Part shown: one piece after another, positions 55,690 through 64,000 of the stretch | Layout: each line of letters starts with the position of its first letter | Position numbering within the stretch: position 1 is the stretch's first letter | NCBI GenBank assembly: GCA_009760855.2 | Contig: WPIO01000043.1 | Location: 2,563,501-2,627,500, forward strand | Length of the DNA stretch: 64,000 nucleotides | Direction of reading: 5' to 3' | Source of the DNA: Cristatella mucedo | Taxonomy: Eukaryota > Bryozoa > Phylactolaemata > Cristatellidae | Made by a program: the position numbers and the translations under genes | Notes under the pieces: model-generated | Told to the model about the DNA's origin: nothing | Databases searched by the model: none | The model's input: the letters and a program-made list of their open reading frames with translations, nothing else

Positions 55690-57030
55690 CTAGGATGGTT
55701 GGCTGGAGCGACGGATTGAGTCCGTCGCTGTAAACGCGGTGTGCGGGTTCAACGTCCGGTCAGGTCTTGGCCGTAAACACCGCGCTCGTAGCAGTTCTAG
55801 CCTCAGCTGAAGCGCGACGATTACCGGTGACCCCTAAACCTTGTAGTAAGGCTGTTATAATATTAATTATTAGTTACCTTTCAGTCACATTACTTATAGT
55901 GCTGACATCATCTGCGGTCGACTCGCAGACAGAGAAAGCGGCATAACTTCAACAGTTCGAACGGGAGCCGTCTCGAAGCAAGTTACAAGTCACGTGGCTA
56001 TAACCGACTCAGGAAGAAAGAACACTACGTACCTCAAATAGTCAGTCGAGGCTAAGGGACGGGCACCTGAAAGTTATCAGAAACCTTATCTACGCTCTCG
56101 AGTAAAATTCCAATCTCTGGCTTCTAGAGCCCTATATCGGGCTTCCAGATTTATCACACCCGGACCTTCGACTATGGCCTGCACCTGTGCTACGTTGTTC
56201 ACCATATCGCCCTTGACATCGTCTAGATTAACCCACACTAAGTTAAGTCCTAACCTGCTACTTTCATTAGCACACTCAATTTCCAGCCACGTACCAGTCT
56301 CAGCATTACTTTCAGCCGACTGCTGATTATTTTTCTCGGCATTTCTGGTAAATATTTTTAACGTTTGCTTCGGACGTTGGAGTATCTCTTCACTAAGAGC
56401 ATTAGTAATATCTAAGCAACTACGTCTAAATGCTGCTCTATGCTGCAAACTCGCCAGTACCGCCACGTGTTCTCCATGCTGGGAGCATGTTTTCATCAGT
56501 CGCGCGCCAACTCGTGTGATATTTGTTGAGCACAGCATCCGTAGAAATTCAGCAGGGAGTTTTTCTGCATTCCCAAGTTCGGCACAGAAGTAAGTTAGTT
56601 CATTGTTCAACGACTCAAGATCGCGTTTGGTTCTTAACTTTAATGCGTCAAATAAGGAAATCCATCTTCCAGGTTCCACGTTTACTACCAATTAAGTCAT
56701 AAACAGCTGAACCTTGTCCTTCGGCTAGTTACTTGTAAGAGCTGCACCAAGGCACCTATCTATGCCGACAGTAGCATAAACGCGGCAGCGACAAAGGGCG
56801 CTCGCACCTAAGCATATCAAGACGGTTTCGGGGGCGTTCAGCAGCGACCGTGACCTATACCGGCTTGTTACATGGTCCTAGAGCTCACATCAGCTCCAAT
56901 GCCAACGCTCCGCGTCTTGAATCGCGATTCTCCATATCTCAGGGCGAGTGCCATGCATACTGCTTCGGCGATAAACAATCGTAACCGCCATTATTCGGCT
57001 GGTTTAGCTGGTGCGGCAGTTACACCGTCT
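55690..57030 (+). repeat. family D dispersed repeat, interrupted copy
   Basis: The left part (55720-55860) and right part (56720-57030) align to 28600-28750 and 28750-29105, with about 860 bases extra between. The extra block is flanked by similar words, AACCTTGTAGTAAGGCT on the left and AACCTTGTCCTTCGGCT on the right, possibly a decayed target duplication. The left part also has a tRNA-like GGATGGTTGGCTGG...GGGTTCAACGTCC pair resembling boxes A and B. Confidence 0.55.
56086..56691 (-). CDS. orphan open frame, unknown function (201 codons)
   Basis: Not recognised. The frame is open for 606 bases in AT-balanced, non-repetitive sequence with mixed amino-acid composition, unlike the GC-driven or microsatellite frames elsewhere. 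It lacks an ATG at its upstream end (an in-frame TAA precedes a TTG); the first ATG is at 56538, giving 151 residues. Alternatively the longer frame is an exon entered through a weak acceptor at GGTAG just before 56685. The product would be soluble, without signal peptide or membrane segment, and contains several Cys and an Asn/Gln-rich hydrophilic middle (NAEKNNQQSAESNAE). It lies within the block that interrupts family D, so it may belong to a mobile element or a retrocopy. Confidence 0.35.
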   Translation of the reverse strand: MVVNVEPGRWISLFDALKLRTKRDLESLNNELTYFCAELGNAEKLPAEFLRMLCSTNITRVGARLMKTCSQHGEHVAVLASLQHRAAFRRSCLDITNALSEEILQRPKQTLKIFTRNAEKNNQQSAESNAETGTWLEIECANESSRLGLNLVWVNLDDVKGDMVNNVAQVQAIVEGPGVINLEARYRALEARDWNFTRERR

Positions 57031-57179
57031 CGACTGAACCCTCCAGCAGCGGGCGCCGGCGGAGCCACTCACTGTCAAAGCCGCCGGCACAGTTCGCCAA
57101 ACCCAACTCTATAGTAGCGACCGCCACAGCGGACGGAATTGAATATCGCTCAACTCGGATGCCCAAGAAAGAGCTTGAC

Positions 57180-57330
57180 CAATTTAATAGCAACAGAAGA
57201 ACCTTAATGGCTGTCACCGCCGCTTGCAGTGGGCAAGTCAGGATCGAGCCCCGCCCCCCCTTAGTGAAGGACTTGAACTCACGACCTACGTCGTGAAGAG
57301 CGAGTGCCTCAGCCCTAGGGCTAAAACACA
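57180..57330 (-). mobile_element. SINE 1
   Basis: Minus strand: body GAACCTTAATGGCTGTCACC and CTTGCAGTGGGCAA, box B-like GTGAGTTCAAGTCC region, and head with GCTGAGGCACTCGCTC. Contains a CCCCCCCC insertion. Confidence 0.7.
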
Positions 57331-57499
57331 AGGGCAAGGCTTTAGCCACGAGCGTTCGCGAGGTGGGCAATCCGCACCTATCAATCTATCGAATCGCATC
57401 TGCTTTAGGATCTCATCAGATTGCATCCACTCTTCGTCCGATTGCCGCGGTCGTTTTTGCAGAGTTGAGATGGCGCGAGGTGCGGTGGCACATGCACGC

Positions 57500-57546
<47 letters not shown>

Positions 57547-58284
57547 GGGTACGACCAGCTGACTCCGAATTGGCTGTCGCGCCGCGCCTGCGAAGCAGGA
57601 AAAAGCGGACCGCGAAAAGACCGAGCGTACTGGTAGGCTAGTTTCGTACGACGGCAAAATCGTACTTCTGGAAGCCAAAGCGAGTTTGCGGCGATGTGGA
57701 TGGCAGGGCTCGCACGGGGCGCTCGCGAATAGCGAACACGCCCGCCGCCGGGTACGAGTGGCGAAGGCGGAAGAAGAAAGAGTGCGAGTGGGAAAATAGT
57801 CGCTCGCCTATCGGCCTCGCTATGGATGGGCGGCACAAAGCACCGAGCCAGCCACGCGGAAGATTCGGACGCTGCCATTGGCTGACCGCGAGTTGGCCGC
57901 CTGCCGAGACGTGCCGCAGCCGCGGCGGCCCTGGTAGACGGACTGGGAAGCGGTAGACGCGCGGGTGCCTGGGAAGGTGATGCCGCCTGCTGCGCTTGCC
58001 AGCCACCCGAACCCCTTCCGCATCGGCTGTGACGCTTCGGCAGCTCGGTGCCCCGATCGAGTGGCCGTAGTCGAGGGGTAGCGGAGTCGGCAGCGTAGCC
58101 CATGCTCGTGGCGTTCCCACCCCTCCTCCCCCAATTGGAGGGAGCGTGTTGGGGGAACGATCTAAGCGATCCCCTAAATATCCGCGTGAAGACAAGTCTC
58201 CGACGACGAAGTTGGGTCTTACTTCCCACTGCTCGATGAGATACCGCTGAGGGCTCGTCGAATGAACGCTGGCGCTAAAAAGAA
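57331..58284. other. GC-rich stretch without a supported gene
   Basis: Contains (CTG)15. A 275-codon minus frame (57405-58229) includes a poly-Gln run made by the (CAG)n, but its first codon is not ATG, two other frames over the same bases are also open, and no domain is visible. Confidence 0.35.
57501..57545. repeat. (CTG)15 trinucleotide repeat
   Basis: Fifteen perfect CTG units. Confidence 0.97.
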
Positions 58285-58885
58285 TGAAAGTCTTGCGATT
58301 CTTGAAATTCGGGCTTGCTTAGGCAGGGACACTACATCCAAATTGGTCCATGCATTTGTAACAACCCGCCTCGATTACTGCAACCCACTAATCGCTGGTC
58401 TACCGACGTTTTCGCAGCTAGCTTGTCTGACGTGAGCGTCACTTTTGCCACATCATACCACTTCTCGATGATCTGCACTTGTTCCCTATCAAGCAGCACA
58501 TCGACTTTAACGTTCTGTCACTTACGTTTAGGTCCCTTCATCCTTTGGCTGCAGCCAATTTATCATATTTACTCCGCCACCAGGTTAAGCGTCATACCAC
58601 CAGCTTTTCTAAATCACATCGTTTAGCTACACACGGTTCGCACGTCGAATCCTTTGGGGACCGTGCCTATAGTGGTATGATCCGAAAGCATGGAACTCAT
58701 TCCCGACTGACCTCGCGACATCATCTGACTTGTCTGCATTTAAAAAGAAGCTCAAAGCGCACCTATTTGTCTAAATATTTATTGCGCCCATGTGATTCGT
58801 CCTTTGTGGGCTTATGCATGCTGATGCTGTGCATGCTGCCACTAACCGTATTAGCACGATGCCTCTGTGCATATCACCTCTAAAT
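58285..58885 (+). mobile_element. old LINE A-like copy (+)
   Basis: Encodes LEIRACLGRDTTSKLVHAFV (58300-58360), TRLDYCNPLIAGLP, then LFPIKQHIDFNVLSLTFRSL (58488-58550) in another frame, and 3' UTR words. It ends at a SINE 2 near 58893. Confidence 0.75.
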
Positions 58886-58892
58886 ATGCTAT

Positions 58893-59035
58893 TTTGGTCC
58901 AGCGATTAAGGTGCTCGCCCCTACCAAGGTCTGGCTGAGTTAGTGGGCTCGAGCCCCAAGGCACATGTGAAGCTCTTGAATAGAGATTATGTTCTCTTTG
59001 GGCGCTATACAAATGAATTATATTATTATTATTCT
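58893..59035 (+). mobile_element. SINE 2
   Basis: TTTTGGTCCAGCGATTAAGG (box A-like), box B GGGCTCGAGCCCC, then AAGCTCTTGAATAGAG, ATTATGTTCTCTTTGGGCGC and an (ATT)n tail. It lies between the broken 3' UTR of the old LINE A and another LINE A-type tail (59094-59175). Confidence 0.85.
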
Positions 59036-59093
59036 ATTACTCATGTTGACACTTTGCACGCTATAGCAAACCGTGCGATCGTGCTTCCTTTAC

Positions 59094-59175
59094 AGGATAT
59101 GCAAAGGGTCTAGAAAAAGAGATTAGGTTCTCTGATTGTGCTATACAAATGCATTGTCATTATTGTTAGTATTAC
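59094..59175 (+). mobile_element. LINE A 3' tail
   Basis: GGATATGCAAAGGGTCTAG, AAAAAGAGATTAGGTTCTCT and an ATT-rich tail. Together with 58285-58885 this may be one LINE A split by the SINE 2. Confidence 0.65.
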
Positions 59176-59283
59176 ATAGAAGCGGCGACAGGGAAGAGGC
59201 GACAGGGAAGCGGCCACAGAGAAGCGGCCACAGCGGAGCGGCGAGACGAAAGTGGCGAGCCGCGGGCGGCGGCGGCGGCAGCA

Positions 59284-59320
<37 letters not shown>

Positions 59321-59719
59321 AGCATCGCGTCGAAGCCTCCGTCGGAAGCGCCGGAAGCGCCGGAAGCGCCGCCACTCCGTCCTCGCCGGATCTCGGTCAA
59401 ATCTCGGCGCAGGTGCCTGGAGCTGGCGCGGCAGAGGAGCGGCGCTGTGCGAGAAAGACGCGTACAGCGGGCTCTTCGGGCCTGGTTTTCTGCCGCTGCA
59501 AGCGCTCTCCGAGCGGAACGCGCTTACGCCGCGGAGGCGGCGGCGTTCCATGCGAGACGAAAATACCACGAGACTTAATCCATGTCCAGGTGTTTTACAA
59601 GCTCGCTGCAGGTGAATATGGATACGCGGGGATTAGCGACGTGCACGGTTTTGAGCGTGCAAAAGGAGACAAGTATCTTGACTGATGCAGCCTCCGGAAG
59701 CAATCGGCAAGGCACCGAA
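59176..59719. other. GC-rich stretch without a supported gene
   Basis: Short GCGACAGGGAAGCGGC-type repeats (59183-59230), (GGC)n at 59264-59320 and GCGCCGGAA repeats (59347-59375). The frames of 60-159 codons are compositional. Confidence 0.4.
59264..59320. repeat. (GGC)n, interrupted
   Basis: Five and about twelve GGC units separated by a GCAGCA interruption. Confidence 0.9.
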
Positions 59720-59940
59720 ACTGCGGCGCCAGCTAAACCAGCCACATTACGGCTGGTAGTCCTTATTTGCGACTTTGCGTTAATGTGCGGCCGAGGCCTT
59801 ATAAGAAGCCGAAGTCGTGAGCTAGACAGGTATTTGGGATTCAAGACGCGAGATATTGGCATTGGAGCTGGTTTGAGCTCGACACCCCAGAGCCGTCGGT
59901 ATATGTATCGAGGCCGCTGTTGAACGCCCGCAACCATCCG
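59720..59940 (-). repeat. family D dispersed repeat, minus-strand copy
   Basis: CGCCAGCTAAACCAGCC (reverse complement of the family D end) through TTCAAGACGCGAGATATTGG and GGAGCTGGTTTGAGCTC, matching 56878-57020 in reverse complement. Confidence 0.65.
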
Positions 59941-61624
59941 CTACAGTCAAATGGATTTGTATACCTTATGGGCATGGACTTTTTATCGTAAGGTGCGGGG
60001 CGCGTTTTTCTTGCCAGCCGCTGTAGTTTCGGTTATGGGCGCCAACCAGCACGGTACGCCAGCCCACGAGCCACACTACCGGCTTAGTCCGCTATGCACG
60101 CAGCAGTGGGAAACCCGTCTCCCTTCGCCGCTCTCGCCCACCGAAGGAAGGAAGTCGCACCGGAGAGCCGCGACTTCCTCGTCGCAGCAATCGCTAATAG
60201 CACATCGCGACCGCTCACCGCATCAGAGTGTCGCAACGTACAATCACTCGTACAATGATCAGGAGCAATTAAGCTCGCGCCACGATCGGGAGCAGTGCCG
60301 TCAATTAAACGTGGCCGCAGCCGTGCTGCGGCGGTCAAGGCGTCGCCGACAGTAGTCTTAGCGTGCCGGCCGAGGAGACTAGCGCCGCCGCGAGCGCCGC
60401 GCTTACGGCTGCGCTCGCGGCGGCGGCCGGACCTGGAAGCCGCGAGCCGCGTGCACACAGCGTGTCCAGCAGCACTCGTAGCAGCCGGCTAGTAAGGCAA
60501 ATGGTGAGTTAAATGCTCTGAATCGAGCCCGGTTGCGAACGCCAGGTAGGCGATGGGAGAACGCGAGAGCTTGAGTTTGTTCACCAGCTACGCGGGCGAT
60601 AGTTCGACACTCGAGAACTTGAGGCTGCGTCGTAAGGAACTTGGGGAAGAAGCCGTGTGATTTTCAAAAGCTAGCTAAAAGCTCGCTTGGGAATAAGCGA
60701 TCTTTAAAAATTCTCACTTTAAACGTGTTTACCTCTTGAAAGGTAACAGAAATGAATATTCAATCATTATGAAAAATATTCGCACACCGCGACGAGCAGC
60801 AAGCCAAGAGCCGGAGATAACTCGGACGAGCCCACACCGGGAGACCAGCTGACGAACGTACATGTCTGAAGGTCAAACGAAGGTCAGCGAAGGTAAAAGA
60901 CCTCCGCCGCCGTGCACTCGTGCTTCATCTTTGACGGCGTCCTTGGCAAGTGGGGCAGGGGAGCGAGAGCTTGGTCGAGCATCTGATCGACGTCGGGGAC
61001 GGGAAATCCCGTGCGGTCACCATCCCCCCTCGTGCGTACCGGGAGCAGGTGCAACAGGAGACAAGAGATGCTCGAGGAGGGAATCAGCAATCAGCCGTCG
61101 AGCAGCGGCTGCTCCGCACTCGTAGCGGCGAATTGTCCATAAAGGACGGTCCACTCTACGCCTTTGCGTCAACTGCGGCAAGATGAACTCGCTGTCGCGA
61201 GTGAATGCCTATCCGATACCACCCATCGGGGACCTCACTTCGACGGCCCTGGAGAGGCTCGATTCATTGCCACCCTTGACCTCAGAGACAGACAGACATA
61301 CAGACGGACAGACACGAAGGGATACTGGCTAGTCCCGGCGGCCAAGGATAGCCAGCGCATAACAGCCTTCGCTCGGCGGTAGTTGAACTGAATCGATTTC
61401 CGACGATGCTCTTTAGTCTTCGGGAGGGGCCCTCGGTCGCATTCTAGAGACGAATGAATCAGGTTATGCGAGGATAGTAAGCCTTAGCCGGCACCTGGTT
61501 GCACATGGTGAGAAACAACTGCATGCAGGAAGCCGAGGACGGAGAAGGAAGCAGGAAGCATGCAATGCAGGAAGCGCTAGGCTCGCCTCGAGTGGGCCTC
61601 ACGGCCAACCCCAGGGAATGTCAA
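59941..61624. other. 1.7-kb unannotated stretch
   Basis: No shared repeat. Frames on both strands are at most 134 codons and have no domain. A short (AAT)n at 61628 belongs to the SINE 1 tail. Confidence 0.35.
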
Positions 61625-61800
61625 CTATAAATAATAATAATAAATTATAGCTGATTAAACAGCCTCTTTTTGTTTACGGCTATCACCGCCGCTGGCAGTG
61701 GCGATACAGGATCGCCCACCGCAGGAATCGAACCCACGACCTCGGGACCGAGGTCGTGAAAGCAACCGCCTTACCCAGTGTGCCACCACGGCTCACCAAA
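61625..61800 (-). mobile_element. SINE 1, well preserved, with (ATT)n tail
   Basis: Minus strand: head CACACTGGGTAAGGCGGTTG, box B GGGTTCGATTCCTGC (reverse complement of about 61720-61734), GGCGATCCTGTATCGCC, GGCGGTGATAGCCG, then CAGCTATAATTTATTATTAT. The (ATT)n tail resembles that of LINE A although the stem-loop is absent. Confidence 0.85.
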
Positions 61801-62294
61801 ACCACTAGCCAGGCCTGTCATCTCTGTCTTACGGCGGCAACGGGATCTGTGCTGCCGGGCCATTACAAAATGCATGCCCTCCGGGAGCTCTGTATGTAAG
61901 CCCTTAATGAAATCTCACGTCCGAGCCTTCTTAGGACACACCGTGAGCTCTACAAGAGATACATTCATGCCCCATGTATGTGGGACTTTGGTCGCTGCAC
62001 TCGCCGACCTCGTGCTGGAAAACACCGCGAAAAAAGTCTTCATTACGCGGTATAGGCAAGCTTAGTTCACTCAGCACCCAGCCTTCGGAACGCGGAGTTC
62101 TGCACACAATTCACACTTTAGACTGATGAATCAGTCGGAGTGATTGCAACCGTCTTTAGCCAGCCGGACGACGATGGGGACGACCATCTGTCGCCCAATA
62201 ACATATAACTCTGCTACACCGGGTAGAACAATACTCCTAGGTTGAGAAGGATAGGTTAAGGAATGCCTGACTATAAGGCAGGGCATTCGAGTAA
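61801..62294. other. unannotated stretch
   Basis: A 95-codon frame (61778-62065) overlaps the SINE at its start and has no recognised domain. Nothing else seen. Confidence 0.3.
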
Positions 62295-62460
62295 TGTAAT
62301 GTAATGTATCTCCGTCTGTAACGCCACAAAGCCATAAAGACTATGTGAGTGGTAGCCTAAGCGGCTTTCGGTACGCATTCGGTAGCCAGCAGACTTCGAC
62401 TCGCGAAACAAAGAGAAAGTGGAAAGTAGTACAGAGTCAGGAGAGCAGTTGAGGTAGTGA
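62295..62460 (-). mobile_element. LINE B 3' end with pentanucleotide tail
   Basis: On the minus strand: CATTCGGTAGCC region reversed, then GCGTTACAGACGGAGATACA and (TTACA)n. The plus-strand TAATGTAATGTAATGTATC at about 62294-62311 is the tail. Confidence 0.8.
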
Positions 62461-63400
62461 GTGGAATCTCCGAAGCGTACCAGCTAGGCTGTCAGACTAT
62501 CATGGAAACCGGCCAAAGGTTGTTGACCCGGCTGGACGATCTGAAGGAGTGCAACACTCGCTTTGCCCAGCTGGGTCCCTTCAGACGTTCGGTACATCGT
62601 CCGACGAAAGGTCAGAAGGCTCAACGGGAACTCGGACGGTTTATGGCGGCCATGTTCAGCCACCTGACTAAGGAAGATCTCACTGCACTGGGTGGACATG
62701 AAGCAATATATTATTGGTCTGTCACCCGACGAGCAGGAGAGAGAAGTGATTGAATGTGACGCGGGAGGCCATTAACGTTTGGCAGCGGCTCAAAGAGGGA
62801 TCAGACTGCCAAGGACCCACCCGCCCTTGGGCGGCTGACGGGCGGACAATGGCTCTCGGCGGACGAATCACCAGACCAGCACGAATCCGTGCATCGGCGT
62901 CATCTGTGGGAACATCTATCTACCACAAACTGCCGCCAGCTGTCGGTCGATTTTGGAACGAACAATGGTTCGACAGTGCCAGAACAATGCAGGCATGCCT
63001 AGAATATAAGTGCTGCCGGCGAAATACAAAGAAGATGCGGAGGATCCCGTGGCCCTTCAACCGTGCCTAGGCTTGGCTGGCCCGGCCTATGCAAATAAAG
63101 TGCTGGCGTGGGAGCCAGTTGACGTGGTGCTCGGTCGCACTACCCAGCTCGACGACAGGTTGCCCGGAGGGCTGTCACATTCGGTGGCTCAGCGTAGGGA
63201 TCTGGGACGGTTTTTCCACTTTGGTCTTCGAGGAACGAGAGTACAAGGTTGGCAAGGACGGTATATGTCGGTGGGCTCTGGTCCCAATTACAGGGAATGG
63301 CAAGTGTATATGCAACCGAAGAGGCATCGAGAGGCACTCTCGAGGGACTGGTTCATTTCCGTGAAACCGTGGTTGTCACAGTCACACGCTCGCGCATAGA
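62461..63400 (+). pseudogene. possible decayed coding region, unknown
   Basis: Several successive plus-strand frames look protein-like but are offset: 62457-62753 (TGQRLLTRLDDLKECNTRFA), a shifted piece near 62708-62770 (YIIGLSPDEQEREVIECDAG) and 63010-63399 (ending SRDWFISVKPWLSQSHARA, no ATG start). I recognise no family. It could be a decayed retroelement gag-like frame, exons of a gene with unseen introns, or chance. Confidence 0.2.
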
Positions 63401-64000
63401 AACAAGAACAAACACAAATGTGGCCAAATGAAAAGACCCAAGAAACTAAGGCCGTGTAAGACCAGGCGCTTCCCAAATAAAAAATTCAAAAGAACCACTG
63501 AAGGCAGCATTACTTGAATTGAGCAGTTAAGCTTGTGGGCATGCAACACATTCACGCAGACTCGTCGTCCATCTCGAGGTAAGTCGTCCATCTTAGTGCG
63601 GCAGTCCTGCGTTTTGATCTACATCTCTAGTATCGTGCGAGCTCTGGACACATACGCTGCCATGACATGGTTCTGACCACTACCGACTTCATAATCATCA
63701 CCATCATCACCATACCAGGTACACATACGTCGTCGCCATCACCTGAAGTTTCTAAATCGTAGCCTCTCGCACCACTGGCCTACGTGAAATGACCAGGCTC
63801 GCGGTACTCCTGAAATCGAATTGCAAGCACACTTTTGGGTTTCTTTTTCGGTAACAAGCGAATGTGAAAGTCGATTTTCTCTAAAAGTCGATTTTCAGGC
63901 TCATACGGACCTTCCCAAGGGCTCAACAGCTTCTACGCACGCTATCGAAATGTCTATGGCGTAGTATTCACTTTTGCTCTGCAGGGTTTTTTATTGCATA
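63401..64000. other. unannotated end of window
   Basis: A short (ATC)n patch at about 63690-63715. No gene or repeat recognised. Confidence 0.35.

Noticed and set aside
57405-58229. 275-codon minus-strand frame with a poly-Gln tract
   Set aside because: It begins at GTG, overlaps another 185-codon frame on the same strand and two plus frames, is GC-driven, and has no domain. The poly-Gln is simply the (CTG)15 repeat.

Overview
This window looks like nuclear DNA of a metazoan, most likely an invertebrate; I cannot name the lineage. The grounds are L2/CR1-type non-LTR retrotransposons with (ATT)n tails, tRNA-derived SINEs, many long di- and trinucleotide microsatellites, and coding sequence that is only continuous after removing GT..AG introns. 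There are no operons, Shine-Dalgarno sites or prokaryotic genes. Most open frames are short, lie in GC-rich or microsatellite DNA, and are not genes.

The host genes I can support are one small ankyrin-repeat family with three members on the + strand. Copy 1 (6750-8833; 279 codons over three exons) and copy 3 (51612-54490; 312 codons over three exons) are intact, with the same intron phases and TATA/CCAAT-like upstream sequence. Copy 2 (12789-13913) is broken: it lacks exon 2 and has stops in exon 3. Copies 1 and 2 lie in a direct tandem segmental duplication (about 6.6-11.3 kb and 12.6-15.6 kb). About 235 bases of exon 1 are almost identical in all three copies, while everything around them has diverged, which suggests recent gene conversion. 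Intron 2 of copy 1 holds an array of strong hairpins.

The rest is mostly transposon sequence. LINE A (L2/CR1-like) has about 17 copies; the longest (20.05-23.44 kb) has an uninterrupted 548-codon reverse transcriptase frame but a damaged endonuclease half. LINE B has about ten degraded copies, and its best-preserved 3' end runs into a TACAT repeat. SINE 1 (tRNA-derived, about nine copies) and SINE 2 (tRNA-derived, about five copies) are interspersed. SINE 2 carries the same 3' stem-loop as LINE A. An unclassified dispersed repeat (family D) has four copies, one of which appears interrupted by a block containing a 201-codon orphan frame.

At 24.2-26.45 kb a 1.5-kb array of TTTAGGG and TTTAAGG heptamers sits between C-rich and G-rich minisatellites that are inverted relative to one another. 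Other notable structure: a 163-bp tandem repeat (3.9-4.3 kb), an 88-bp duplication (34.07 kb), near-perfect isolated hairpins (27.6, 35.8, 42.07 kb), and (GGC)n and (CTG)n tracts. All homology statements were made by eye within the window, without database searches; boundaries of old repeats are approximate.
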